Assembly: GCA_021851785.1 (NCBI GenBank)
Contig: JAJZBV010000004.1
Coordinates: 24,591 to 88,590 of the forward strand
Direction of reading: 5' to 3'
Origin: Pseudomonadota bacterium
GTDB lineage: Bacteria > Pseudomonadota > Alphaproteobacteria > Acetobacterales > Acetobacteraceae
Length of the DNA stretch: 64,000 bases
A program made the translations under genes and the position numbers. Shown here one piece after another: positions 42,785-53,051 of the stretch (position 1 is its first letter; each line of letters opens with the position of its first letter). Under the pieces are notes generated by a model. That model was not told where the DNA came from. It was given only the letters and a program-made list of their open reading frames with translations, and made no database searches.

Positions 42785-42874
42785 CCGGTGTAGATTTTTT
42801 TGCTGTCGTTGATTTTTCTCGGCGGGAATACCGCCCTGCGGGCAAGTGCGCCATCATTAAAAAATCTACACTGG
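42785..42874. repeat. 16-bp inverted repeat around a 58-bp core
   Basis: CCGGTGTAGATTTTTT at 42785-42800 pairs with AAAAAATCTACACTGG at 42859-42874, 15 of 16 bases. The core contains a further small hairpin (GGCGG-n5-CCGCC). A third half-copy (GATGTAGATTTA) lies just upstream near 42769. This could be a large hairpin, a protein-binding pair, or a miniature mobile element. The surrounding 42240-43020 has no other gene I can support besides the IS remnant and candidate sRNA. Confidence 0.6.
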
Positions 42875-43020
42875 TCAAATTTCTCCCGGGTATCGTATCT
42901 CTCGGCAGCGTAAGGCGCCTCGCCCGGCGCGGTCCCGACCTGAAGCAAGGTTACAAGCCGCGATGCATTCTTAGTATGTCTCTGGCCGCCGAAGGCGAGG
43001 CAACGAGGAGGAATGAAGCC

Positions 43021-43881
43021 ATGACGCGAAACACTTCGTCTGTTGGTGCGAAACGGACAAGCGCCGCGATCGTGTTGGCCGCTTGTCTCATCGGCGGCGG
43101 TTTTGCCGCGGAACCGGTCTGGGCCAAAGGCGGCGCCGGGGGCGCGGGTGGTGCCGGTGCCGGAGGAGCGGGTGCCGGAGGGGCCGGGGCGGGGGCTGCC
43201 GGTGGAGCTGCAGGCGCCGCGGGGGCTGCCGGTGCCGCCGCGGGGGCTGCCGGGCATGGGCCCGGGCCAGGGCATGGCACCGTCGGCGTCGTCAGCAGCG
43301 TTGTCACCCGGCACGCGCAGACGTCTTCGCCCCGGCCGGTGACTTTGGTCCACGCCACGCGCCCGCTTCGCCGCCATCCCGCCACAAATGGCCAGTTGAC
43401 CGCGGCACTCGGACCGCTGAACGCCGCGCACGCCTCCCCGGAAGCGCTGGCACATGCCTCGCCGCGTTCCATGGTCGGGAAGATAGCGACCTATGACCGC
43501 GCCATGTTGGCGGCCTTGTCCATGCCCGCGCGGACGCCGCAGCAAATCGCGTTTCGCCAGCAGGCCATCACCAACGCCCGTGAAACCCTCGCCGACCAGA
43601 CCGGGCGCACCCTGACCCCGACCGTCGTCAGCCGGGTGGACCATTTGCTCGGCCTGCCGCCGTCGAACCCGACCCTTGGGACGGTCGCGACGACGACGCG
43701 CGTGCCGCCGCCCGCGCCTATCCAGCAGACAAGCCTCCCACCACCGGGACCAGCTCCGGCACCGCACGCACCCGGCCCTCTCGCTGGCCCGGCGCCCGCG
43801 CCGGCACCGCCGGGGCCAGCCCCAGCGCCCGGGCCCGTCGCCGGACCCGCCCCAGCGCCGCCAGGACCGGCGAGCCTGTAG
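43021..43881 (+). CDS. secreted Gly/Ala- and Pro/Ala-rich protein, unknown function
   Basis: 286 residues from the ATG at 43021 (ribosome site GAGGAGG). A signal peptide (AAIVLAACLIGGGFAAEPVWA, cleavage near VWAKG) is followed by a collagen-like low-complexity block of GGAGGAGAGG-type repeats (about residues 37-80). A helical middle (MVGKIATYDRAMLAALSM...LTPTVVSRVDHLLGL, about 160-215) follows, then a Pro/Ala-rich tail (GPAPAP repeats). No enzyme family is recognised. The repeats are mirrored in the DNA as GC-rich direct repeats, so copy number may vary between strains. It could be a cell-surface or extracellular structural protein. Alone in the accessory stretch; a hairpin follows. Confidence 0.72.
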   Translation: MTRNTSSVGAKRTSAAIVLAACLIGGGFAAEPVWAKGGAGGAGGAGAGGAGAGGAGAGAAGGAAGAAGAAGAAAGAAGHGPGPGHGTVGVVSSVVTRHAQTSSPRPVTLVHATRPLRRHPATNGQLTAALGPLNAAHASPEALAHASPRSMVGKIATYDRAMLAALSMPARTPQQIAFRQQAITNARETLADQTGRTLTPTVVSRVDHLLGLPPSNPTLGTVATTTRVPPPAPIQQTSLPPPGPAPAPHAPGPLAGPAPAPAPPGPAPAPGPVAGPAPAPPGPASL

Positions 43882-43890
43882 GTGTTCGCG

Positions 43891-43917
43891 GCCCGACGCC
43901 GTAATGCGGCGTCGGGC
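43891..43917. terminator. hairpin after the Gly/Ala-rich gene
   Basis: Perfect 11-bp stem GCCCGACGCCG/CGGCGTCGGGC with a TAATG loop, 9 bp after the stop. No T-run follows, so it may act as a transcript-stabilising or weak terminator hairpin. Confidence 0.55.
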
Positions 43918-43947
43918 AATTACCTTCCGAGAAAGAGCCTTGCGCGA

Positions 43948-43975
43948 CGCCCGCCTTGTGCGGGCGCCGTGTTTT
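43948..43975 (+). terminator. second hairpin with short T run
   Basis: Stem CGCCCGC/GCGGGCG with a CTTGT loop, then CCGTGTTTT. It may complete termination of the Gly/Ala-rich gene transcript. Confidence 0.5.
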
Positions 43976-44149
43976 GGCTGCGCCAGCAAACATTCTGCGC
44001 GCAAACGGCCTCCCTTTCGGTCAGGCAAAAAGACTTGACGCCGACCGCGGCCTCGACTGGCTGTGACAATGGAGTCTGGCCCATGTGTGCTGACGAATTC
44101 TGGCCCCGCCTCCGCCGGCAACCCTGGAATGGCGCGGGCGGGCGGAGGA

Positions 44150-44414
44150 TGGCCATGATTTCGGCCTCACCGCTTGCCGGTGACGCATCCTCATGCCGCC
44201 ATTGCTGCTGTAGCGTCGTGATGAGATCACGAAGCTCCGCCTCATAATGCTGGCGCAGCCGGGCCTGGTCGTCCTCATAACGCCGCCTGCGCCTCAGTGG
44301 TCAGCAGGGATCCGACGACATAGGTCCGGCCCAAAATCGCCGCCAGCGCGCCCGGCAACCGCGCCCGGAATAATAGGTCTGGCGTCGCCTCTCGACGTAG
44401 GAACACACCGCCAT
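44150..44414 (-). pseudogene. tyrosine-type site-specific integrase, N-terminal remnant with two frameshifts
   Basis: From an ATG at 44414 with a good GGGAGG site, the minus strand reads MAVCSYVERRRQTYY. The frame then breaks near 44369 (one base missing) and continues as FRARLPGALAAILGRTYVV and SLLTTEAQAA. It breaks again near 44278 and goes on as RYEDDQARLRQHYEAELRDL. Together these give the typical start of phage-like integrases (an SAM-like/DUF6538 N-terminal domain). The catalytic C-terminal domain is absent. It lies about 90 bp from the 3' end of tRNA-Glu, a favourite integration site. The rest of 43976-44500 shows nothing else coding. Confidence 0.68.
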
Positions 44415-44427
44415 CACGGCCTCCCGC

Positions 44428-44450
44428 GTGTGTCACAAGCGTGTGTCACA
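44428..44450. repeat. 10-bp direct repeats near tRNA-Glu
   Basis: GTGTGTCACA at 44428-44437 and again at 44441-44450 (period 13), between the integrase remnant and the tRNA. Short direct repeats here are compatible with arm-type integrase binding sites of an attachment region. Confidence 0.5.
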
Positions 44451-44501
44451 TTCGCGGGACGACACCAGAAAAATTTAGCGATTTCAATATGTTGGGAAGG
44501 A

Positions 44502-44577
44502 TGGCGTCCCGTACGGGATTCGAACCCGTGTTACCAACGTGAAAGGCTGGTGTCCTAGGCCTCTAGACGAACGGGAC
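44502..44577 (-). tRNA. tRNA-Glu (UUC)
   Basis: Minus-strand cloverleaf: acceptor GTCCCGT/ACGGGAC with G73, D arm with TCTAGAGGCCTAGGAC, anticodon stem CCAGC/GTTGG with loop CTTTCAC (anticodon TTC), T arm ACGGG-TTCGAAT-CCCGT, and encoded CCA (44504-44502). Its 3' end faces the decayed island. Confidence 0.96.
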
Positions 44578-44681
44578 CGCGAGGGTGTGCCTAAAGAACG
44601 GATCTTTGGCGGTCAAGCTGAGCTGTTACACCGGGGCGGAAAAACCTGCCGCGTCGGGCGAATCCCTGGCTCCGGCGCCGC

Positions 44682-46358
44682 TCAGGCGGCGCGCATCTGT
44701 TCGAGGAAGCGGGCGATATTGCGGCGTAGGGCCTCGGATTGCTCGCCAAGGGTTCCGGACGCGGCCAAGACCTGGTTCGCGGCGGTGCCGGTTTCGGTGG
44801 CGCCCTCGCTCACGCCGCTGATGGTCTGCGACACTTCCGCCGTGCTCCGTGCCGCCTCGGCGATGTTGCGGGTGATCTCCTGCGTCGCCGCGGTCTGTTC
44901 CTCGGCGGCGCCGGCGACGTTGCTCGCGATGCCGCTCATCTCGGCGATGGTTTCGTTGATCGTGCCGATGGCGCTGACGACGCCGGCGGTGACGTCGCGG
45001 ACGGCGGCGATTTGCTTGGCGATGTCCTCGGTCGCGCGGGCGGTTTGCGTCGCCAGCGACTTCACCTCGCTCGCCACCACGGCGAAACCCTTGCCGGCAT
45101 CGCCGGCGCGCGCCGCCTCGATCGTCGCGTTCAGCGCGAGCAGATTGGTCTGCCCGGCGATATCCGAAATCAGCGCGACCACGCTGCCGATTTTCTGCAC
45201 CGCGTCCGAAAGCCCGCGCACCGCCTCATCGGTGCGCTCGGCTTCGCTCCGCGCCCGCAGCGCGATCGTGGCGGAGGCGCTGATATTGCGCGAGACCTCA
45301 TGGATCGAGGCGGCGAGTTCCTCGGCCGCGGCGGCGACGGTCTGGACATTGGCCGAGGACTGGTCGGCACCGCTGGCGACCGCGAGAGCCTGATCGCTGG
45401 TGCGGCTCGCGGTAGCGCGCATGGCGTTGGCGACTTCGTTCAGCGTTGTTGCGGCAACGGCCAGGCCGTCGAGTTCGGCGCGTAGCCTCGCATCGAACTC
45501 GCCGACCAGCCGGTCCACCGCCTGCGCCCGCGCGAGCCGCGCCTCGCTTGCCGCTTTTTGCTCGGCTTCGAGCCGGCGGGCATCGGTGACCGCCTGCTTG
45601 AAGACGCCGATCGCGCGCGCCAGCGCCCCGGTTTCGTCGCCGCGCTCGCTCTCGGTGATCTCCGCCGCGAGATCACCCGCGGCGAGGCGGGTGGTGGTGG
45701 TGGTGAGTTTCTGGAGCGGCAAGACGATACCCCGCATGAGAAACAAAACGGCGGCGGCGGCGAGCGCGATCAGCACGCCACCACCGGCGAGCGAGACATA
45801 TTTGATGGTGGCGAGGGTCTTGTTCTGCTCGGCCTGGCGGGCGCTGAAACGCGCCCGCGCGGTGTCATTGAAACGGTCGAGTTCGGCGCGCACGGCGTCC
45901 ATCTGCGTCTTGCCGGCGCCACCCGCCTCGCGGTCGCGGGCATCATCCATCTTGCCGCCATTGACGGCGGCGATTTCGGCCTCGGCATAATGCTGCCAGG
46001 CTTGGCCGGCTTTCGCGATCGCCTCCACCCGGTTTTGCTGGTCGGCGGCGGTGACCTGCTGGCGGAGATCGGCGACCGCCTGGCCGAACCGGGCCTCGCT
46101 CGCGCGGTAGGGTTCGAGGAATTTCGCGTCCCCGCTGATCAGAAAGCCGCGGAGGCCCGTCTCCTGATTGACCATCACCAGCTCGACCTCATGCACGGCG
46201 TTGAGGATCGCGAAGGAATGCGCGGTCAGTTCATTGTCCTGGCGGAGCACGCCGAGTTGCCAAAAATCGAACCCGCTGCCAAACGCCAGCGGCAGCAGGA
46301 CGAGGGCGAAGCCGGCGGCGAGTTTCCGGCCGATCGAGAGCGAGGCAACCAGGCGCAT
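44682..46358 (-). CDS. methyl-accepting chemotaxis protein with CHASE3 sensor
   Basis: Inner-membrane chemoreceptor of 558 residues. First helix (about 9-30, [20 protein letters not shown]), then a CHASE3-type four-helix periplasmic domain ([26 protein letters not shown]...). A second helix at about 190-212 is followed by a HAMP domain ([22 protein letters not shown]) and a long coiled-coil signalling domain whose hairpin tip reads [37 protein letters not shown]. It ends without a CheR-tethering pentapeptide. Ribosome site GGAGAT before the ATG at 46358. No che genes are near; ligand unknown. Confidence 0.94.
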   Translation of the reverse strand: MRLVASLSIGRKLAAGFALVLLPLAFGSGFDFWQLGVLRQDNELTAHSFAILNAVHEVELVMVNQETGLRGFLISGDAKFLEPYRASEARFGQAVADLRQQVTAADQQNRVEAIAKAGQAWQHYAEAEIAAVNGGKMDDARDREAGGAGKTQMDAVRAELDRFNDTARARFSARQAEQNKTLATIKYVSLAGGGVLIALAAAAVLFLMRGIVLPLQKLTTTTTRLAAGDLAAEITESERGDETGALARAIGVFKQAVTDARRLEAEQKAASEARLARAQAVDRLVGEFDARLRAELDGLAVAATTLNEVANAMRATASRTSDQALAVASGADQSSANVQTVAAAAEELAASIHEVSRNISASATIALRARSEAERTDEAVRGLSDAVQKIGSVVALISDIAGQTNLLALNATIEAARAGDAGKGFAVVASEVKSLATQTARATEDIAKQIAAVRDVTAGVVSAIGTINETIAEMSGIASNVAGAAEEQTAATQEITRNIAEAARSTAEVSQTISGVSEGATETGTAANQVLAASGTLGEQSEALRRNIARFLEQMRAA

Positions 46359-46483
46359 GGGATCATCTCCGAGGGGGGGCGCGACAGCGGGGTCGGCGCC
46401 GATCCTACGCGGCGAAAATCACCAGTTCCTTAAAGCCGGGCGGGCTCTTGCCTCGTGCCGCGCGGCGCCCTAACTGAGCGGCG

Positions 46484-47071
46484 ATGACCCAGGAACATGA
46501 CCCCCGCCAGCCTGATGCCGTGACCGGCGGGGCTGGCAGCCCCGAAGCGCTGATGCAGGCGGCTTCGGCGCGCATTCAGGAGCTTGAGGCCGAACTCGCG
46601 GCGATGAACGACCGCTGGGTGCGCGCCGAGGCCGAGAACGCCAATATTCGCGCCCGCGCCAAGCGCGAGGTCGATGAGACGCGGCAATACGCGGTGCAGA
46701 AATTCGCCGCCGACGTCGTCGAAGCGGCCGAGAATCTGCGCCGCGGTCTGGCGAGCCTCCCCAGCCCGCGCGAGGGCGAGCCGGAAATCATCGCCCGCCT
46801 GCGGGAAGGCCTCGCCGGCATCGAGCGCAGCTTCCTCGCCATCCTCGAGCGCCACGGCATCCGCGCGGAAGACCCGACCGGGGCGATGTTCGATGCCAAT
46901 CTGCATCAGGCGATGGCCGAGCAGGTGAGTGAAACGCATCCCCCGGGCACCGTGCTCCAGACCTGGACCGCCGCCTGGACGCTGAACGGGCGGCTTCTGC
47001 GCCCGGCGATGGTGGTGGTCGCCAAGGCCCCGGAAGAGGCCCTGCCGCCGCCGCTCGACACCACCGCCTGA
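46484..47071 (+). CDS. grpE: nucleotide exchange factor GrpE
   Basis: GrpE, the ADP/ATP exchange factor for DnaK; 195 residues. Long N-terminal coiled coil (ALMQAASARIQELEAELAAMNDRWVRAEAENANIRARAKRE), then LAGIERSFLAILERHGIRAEDPTGAMFDANLHQAMAEQ and the beta-wing ending TLNGRLLRPAMVVVAKAPEE. It heads the grpE-dnaK-dnaJ run. The usual upstream hrcA gene of many alphaproteobacteria is not here; no CIRCE-like repeat was seen, so control is probably by sigma32-type promoters, although I could not identify one confidently. Confidence 0.95.
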   Translation: MTQEHDPRQPDAVTGGAGSPEALMQAASARIQELEAELAAMNDRWVRAEAENANIRARAKREVDETRQYAVQKFAADVVEAAENLRRGLASLPSPREGEPEIIARLREGLAGIERSFLAILERHGIRAEDPTGAMFDANLHQAMAEQVSETHPPGTVLQTWTAAWTLNGRLLRPAMVVVAKAPEEALPPPLDTTA

Positions 47072-47100
47072 CCCGCCGCTGCCACGAAAACCAAGCCCTT

Positions 47101-47126
47101 GGGCCGGGGAAATTCGTCTCCGGCCC
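47101..47126 (+). terminator. hairpin between grpE and dnaK
   Basis: 10-bp stem GGGCCGGGGA/TCTCCGGCCC (one G-T pair) with loop AATTCG, 29 bp after the grpE stop and with no T run. It may attenuate read-through or protect the upstream mRNA end. The remaining 47127-47250 leader showed no confident heat-shock promoter. Confidence 0.5.
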
Positions 47127-47250
47127 TTGCCCTGAAGCCAGGGCCTCAATACATCCACTCCCGACACCAACCACATAGCGGGGTCGCAGGCGGTGCCGCG
47201 GAATCGCTGCATGGGCCGCCCGCCGCCGCTGCGAAGGAGAACGAAAATCT

Positions 47251-49191
<1,941 letters not shown>

Positions 49192-49299
49192 ACCCCCTGG
49201 TGACGTTTGAATTCCGCGGCGTGAAAGGAGGCGCCCGGTCGATGAGGCCGGGTGTCTTCCCGCGCGCCGTGGATCAGCGTGCGAGGAGACAAGATTGAT

Positions 49300-50439
49300 A
49301 TGGCGAAACAGGATTACTACGCCACCCTCGGGGTCTCGCGCGAAGCCTCGGCCGATGAGCTGAAAAAAGCCTATCGCAAACTCGCCATGCAGTTCCACCC
49401 GGACCGCAATCCCGGCGACAAGAAGGCGGAGGCGCGCTTCAAGGAGGTCAGCGAGGCCTATGAGGTTCTGAAGGACGACCAGAAACGCGCCGCCTATGAC
49501 CGCTTCGGCCATGCCGCCTTCGAGAATGGCGGCCCGGGCGCCGGCGCCGGCGGCTTCGATTTCTCGGCGAGCGGCGGGCTCGGCGATATTTTCGACCAGA
49601 TGTTCGGCGAATTCGCCGGCGGTCGCCGCGGCGGGCGCGGCCCGCGCGCCGGCAATGATCTCCGCCAGGGCGTCGAGATCGACCTCGCCGAGGCGTTTCA
49701 TGGCACCAAGGTCAATCTCCGCGTGCCGACCCGGGTGGTGTGCGACGCCTGCGCCGGCAGCGGCTCGGAGGACAAGACCCGCGGCGTCGATACCTGCCCG
49801 ACCTGCGGCGGCGCCGGCAAGGTGCGGGCGCAGCAGGGATTCTTCGTCATCGAGCGCACCTGCCTCACCTGCCATGGCGCCGGGCGGGTGGTGCGCAACC
49901 CGTGCCGCGTCTGCCAGGGCTCCGGCACCGTGCCGCGCGAGCGCACGTTGCAGGTGGCGATCCCGGCCGGCGTCGAGGACGGCACCCGCATCCGCCTCTC
50001 CGGCGAGGGCGAGGCCGGCGCCAATGGCGCCCCGGCCGGCGATCTCTACGTCCATGTCGGCATCCGCCCGCACAAGCTGTTCCAGCGTGACGGCGCCAAT
50101 ATCTTCTGTCGCGTGCCGCTCAGGATGACGCAGGCGGCGCTGGGCGGCGAGATCGAGGTGCCGGTGATCGACGGCTCGCGCGCCAAGGTGAAGATCCCGC
50201 CCGGCACTCAGACCGGCGATCAGTTCCGCCTGCGCGGCAAGGGTTTCTCGGTGCTGCGCAGTGCGGCGCGCGGGGACATGTATATTCAGGTCACGGTGGA
50301 AATTCCCCAGCACCTTACCCGCCGTCAGCGCGAGCTGCTCGAGGATTTCGAGGCCGAGGCCAAGGCCCATGGCAAGGAGAGCCCGGAGGCCGAGGGTTTC
50401 TTCGCCAAGGTCAAGGAATTCTTCGAAGGCAATCGCTAG
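49300..50439 (+). CDS. dnaJ: chaperone DnaJ
   Basis: Hsp40 co-chaperone of 379 residues from the ATG at 49300 (GAGGAG upstream; an in-frame start 16 codons earlier is not family sequence). J domain with the HPD at 33-35 ([14 protein letters not shown]), a Gly/Phe-rich region, then the zinc centre of four CxxCxGxG repeats ([32 protein letters not shown]), and the C-terminal substrate domains ([28 protein letters not shown]). Separated from dnaK by 108 bp. Confidence 0.97.
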   Translation: MAKQDYYATLGVSREASADELKKAYRKLAMQFHPDRNPGDKKAEARFKEVSEAYEVLKDDQKRAAYDRFGHAAFENGGPGAGAGGFDFSASGGLGDIFDQMFGEFAGGRRGGRGPRAGNDLRQGVEIDLAEAFHGTKVNLRVPTRVVCDACAGSGSEDKTRGVDTCPTCGGAGKVRAQQGFFVIERTCLTCHGAGRVVRNPCRVCQGSGTVPRERTLQVAIPAGVEDGTRIRLSGEGEAGANGAPAGDLYVHVGIRPHKLFQRDGANIFCRVPLRMTQAALGGEIEVPVIDGSRAKVKIPPGTQTGDQFRLRGKGFSVLRSAARGDMYIQVTVEIPQHLTRRQRELLEDFEAEAKAHGKESPEAEGFFAKVKEFFEGNR

Positions 50440-50445
50440 CAGGCT

Positions 50446-50490
50446 GCGGGATGCGGGTCTGGCGCGGAGTGAGCCAGACCTGCATCCCGC
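50446..50490 (+). terminator. long hairpin after dnaJ
   Basis: 18-bp arms GCGGGATGCGGGTCTGGC and GCCAGACCTGCATCCCGC, perfectly complementary apart from one G-T, with a 9-nt loop, 7 bp after the stop. There is no T run; it probably ends or stabilises the chaperone transcript, and also faces the convergent gene. Confidence 0.6.
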
Positions 50491-50611
50491 TCCCGCATCC
50501 CGCCATTGCTCCCGTGCCAGGATAACGCCTGGCCGCCTTTCTCCCACTCTCTCCGGCCCGTGGCGGCCCGCGGCGACATGGCTCGCCCGGCTCCGCCAAG
50601 TGGTCCATGCC

Positions 50612-51571
50612 TCAAGAATGCGCGCCGAGCCGCGCCCGCGCCACGGCGTATTCGCGCCGCAAGCGCGCGATCAGCGCCGCCGCCGGCACCACCTCATGCA
50701 CCGCCCCGATCCCCTGGCCGGAGCCCCAGATGTCCCGCCACGCCTTGGTGCGATCGGAGGCGAAATTCATTTTCGAGGGATCCGATTCGGGCAGATGATC
50801 GGGGTCGAGCCCGGCATTGACGATGCTGGCGCGGAGGTAATTGCCATGCACGCCGGTGAACAGGTTAGTATAGACGATGTCCTCGGCGGCACCGGCGACG
50901 ATCGCCGCCTTATAGGCGCTCGCGGCGTTGGCTTCCTCGGTCGCGATGAAGGCGGAGCCGATATAAGCGAAATCGGCGCCCATCGCCTGGGCGCCGAGCA
51001 CGCCCGCGCCGGTCGCGATCGCCCCCGAGAGCGCGAGTGGGCCGGAAAACCAGGCGCGGATTTCCTGCACCAGGGCGAAAGGGGAAATCCGCCCGGCATG
51101 GCCGCCCGCGCCGGCGGCAACCGCGATCAACCCGTCCGCCCCCTTCTCGACCGCCTTCCTGGCAAACGCGTTGGTGATGACGTCGTGCAGCACGATGCCG
51201 CCATAGCTGTGAATCGCGGCGTTGACCTCCGCCCGCGCGCCGAGTGAGGTGATCACCACCGGCACCCGGTGCTCGATGCAAAGTGCGAGATCATGCTCGA
51301 GCCGGTCATTGGAACGGTGGACGATGAGATTGACCGCGAACGGCGCCGCCCGAACCTCCGGCTGCGTCGCGTCATGGGCGGCAAGCTCGGCCTTGATCCG
51401 GGTCAGCCAGGTTCCGAGCATCTCCGCCGGGCGGGCATTGAGCGAGGGAAAGGCGGCGATGACACCGGATTTGCACGTGGCGATGACGAGATCGGGATTG
51501 GAGATGATGAAGAGTGGCGCGGCGATCGCCGGGAGCGCGAGCGGCGCACTGAGGACCGGGGGCAAACTCAT
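50612..51571 (-). CDS. nitronate monooxygenase (2-nitropropane dioxygenase-like)
   Basis: FMN-dependent TIM-barrel enzyme oxidising nitronates, 319 residues. Marks: PLFIISNPDLVIATCKSGVIAAFPSLNAR, FAVNLIVHRSNDRL, GGIVLHDVITNAFARKAVEKGADGLIAVAAGAGGHAG (the FMN-phosphate/His region) and GVLGAQAMGADFAYIGSAFIATEEA. Class assignment (nitronate monooxygenase versus enoyl-ACP reductase FabK-like) favours the former. It is divergent from the transporter operon; its promoter and that of the operon share 51572-51784. Confidence 0.88.
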   Translation of the reverse strand: MSLPPVLSAPLALPAIAAPLFIISNPDLVIATCKSGVIAAFPSLNARPAEMLGTWLTRIKAELAAHDATQPEVRAAPFAVNLIVHRSNDRLEHDLALCIEHRVPVVITSLGARAEVNAAIHSYGGIVLHDVITNAFARKAVEKGADGLIAVAAGAGGHAGRISPFALVQEIRAWFSGPLALSGAIATGAGVLGAQAMGADFAYIGSAFIATEEANAASAYKAAIVAGAAEDIVYTNLFTGVHGNYLRASIVNAGLDPDHLPESDPSKMNFASDRTKAWRDIWGSGQGIGAVHEVVPAAALIARLRREYAVARARLGAHS

Positions 51572-51652
51572 CGGCGGGCGTCCGCTTTCGCCACGCGCCG
51601 CGGCAGCGTTTCGTGCATCACGTTATCTTCCTTCCCTATAAGTGAAGAGGCG

Positions 51653-51720
51653 TTCATTGACAGGCCTCCTTGGCCGGTGACAAAGTCCCCCCATAGAAGA
51701 TCGCTGACGCTTCATTGACA
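51653..51720. repeat. direct repeat TTCATTGACA in the nitronate monooxygenase/transporter intergenic region
   Basis: TTCATTGACA occurs at 51653-51662 and 51711-51720 (58 bp apart), each followed by a GGCC. This may be a regulator-binding pair in the 213-bp divergent control region, or chance; each also contains a TTGACA without a good -10 partner. Confidence 0.4.
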
Positions 51721-51784
51721 AGGCCGATCGGCGAGCGACCGGCTGAAAACAACGAACGAACAGAAATGACGAGGGAGGGCGGAG

Positions 51785-53020
51785 ATGAAGTTTACCAAAG
51801 CCGTTGTGCTCGGCACCGTCGCGGCAGGGGCCCTGTTTGCCGGGCCGGCCACCACCGCGCGCGCCGATGAGACCGTGCGCATCGCCTATATCGACCCGAT
51901 GAGCGGGCCGTTCGCCTCCACCGGCCGGCTCGGCGAGCAGCATTTCCGCTTCGCGATCGACCGCGTCAACGCCGCCCACGCCGCCGGCAACCGCACCTTC
52001 GAGCTGGTGGTGATGGACAACGAGGTGAGCCCGGAAAAATCCCTCACCATGTTCCGCAAGGCGGTCGATGACGGCATCCACTACATCACTCAGGGTAATG
52101 GCTCCTCGGTCGCCTTCGCGTTGTCAGACGCGACCGCGAAAAACAACCGCCGCGATCCGAACCACGCCGTTCTCTATCTCAACTATGCCGCCGTCGATCC
52201 CGCGCTCACCAACGAGAAATGCAACTGGTGGCATTTTCGTTTTGATGCCGACAGCGACATGAAGATGAAGGCGCTCGCCGATGATATCGTCGCGAGCCCC
52301 AATATCCACAAAGTCTATGTCTTCAACCAGGATTATTCCTTCGGCCAGTCGGTGGAAAAAGCGGCGGTCGCGATGATCGGCGGCAAGCGCGCCGATCTCG
52401 AGATCGTCGGCACCGAGCGCGTGCCGCTCGGCAAGGTGACCGATTTCACGCCCTATATCGCCAAAATGCGCGCCGCCGGCGCGGATGCGGTGGTCACCGG
52501 GGCGTGGGGCACCGATCTCACCCTGCTCGTCAAGGCCGCCGCTGATACCGGCTTTCCCGCGACCTTCTTCACCTATTATCTCGGCGCCCGCGAAACCGTC
52601 CAAGCGGTCGGCATGGCCGGCAAGGGCGACGCCCAGATCAGCGAGTGGCATGAGAACGTCGATGCCCCCGAGATCGACCGCATGGCGGCCGAGTTCAAAG
52701 CCAAATACAACGAGAATTTCTATTACTGGCGGGTCGTCAACATGATCGACACGCTGGCCGCGGCGATGAAGAAAATCGACAGCGCCGACCCGCTCAAGGT
52801 CGGGCAGGCCCTGGCCGGAATGAAATTCCAGACGCCGCTCGGCGCCGAGGAAATCCGCGCCGACAATCATCAATTGCTGCAACCGATGTATGTCTCGGTG
52901 CTGGCGCCGGACATGCCGCATATGTTCCCGGGTGTTCCGCTCGGCTTCAAGACCATCAAACGCTTCGACGCCGAGGAGACCCGTCTCCCGACCACCTGCG
53001 CGATGAAAGCGCCGGGCTGA
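51785..53020 (+). CDS. ABC transporter substrate-binding protein of the Liv-type operon
   Basis: Periplasmic binding protein, 411 residues, first gene of a complete Liv-type ABC transporter operon. Signal peptide (MKFTKAVVLGTVAAGALFAGPATTARADE, cleavage near ARADE). Mature start VRIAYIDPMSGPFASTGRLGE and GVPLGFKTIKRFDAEETRLP near the end. Ribosome site GAGGGAGGG. The downstream beta-oxidation genes in pimFABCD order suggest it captures an aliphatic dicarboxylic or fatty acid rather than an amino acid (inferred; related R. palustris proteins next to the pim operon bind such acids). Confidence 0.92.
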   Translation: MKFTKAVVLGTVAAGALFAGPATTARADETVRIAYIDPMSGPFASTGRLGEQHFRFAIDRVNAAHAAGNRTFELVVMDNEVSPEKSLTMFRKAVDDGIHYITQGNGSSVAFALSDATAKNNRRDPNHAVLYLNYAAVDPALTNEKCNWWHFRFDADSDMKMKALADDIVASPNIHKVYVFNQDYSFGQSVEKAAVAMIGGKRADLEIVGTERVPLGKVTDFTPYIAKMRAAGADAVVTGAWGTDLTLLVKAAADTGFPATFFTYYLGARETVQAVGMAGKGDAQISEWHENVDAPEIDRMAAEFKAKYNENFYYWRVVNMIDTLAAAMKKIDSADPLKVGQALAGMKFQTPLGAEEIRADNHQLLQPMYVSVLAPDMPHMFPGVPLGFKTIKRFDAEETRLPTTCAMKAPG

Positions 53021-53051
53021 GGGTTGCCGGGAACGCGGGCGGGGCGGGGTG

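Noticed and set aside
43120..43260. Regular GC-rich repeats that could suggest a CRISPR or tandem array
   Set aside because: They are the codons of the Gly/Ala-rich segment in frame with a signal peptide; there are no spacers of constant length. No CRISPR array was seen anywhere in the window.
44021..44278. An 85-codon minus-strand frame beginning MRTTRPGCAS
   Set aside because: It is the out-of-frame reading of the integrase remnant; a different frame carries the integrase-like sequence.
47127..47250. Heat-shock (RpoH) promoter before dnaK
   Set aside because: A CTTGCC at 47126 is present but no acceptable -10 partner at the right distance; no CIRCE-type inverted repeat either.
50440..50611. 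Possible small RNA after dnaJ from the very stable hairpin
   Set aside because: The hairpin lacks a T run and no promoter was seen before it, so it is better explained as the 3' structure of the chaperone mRNA.
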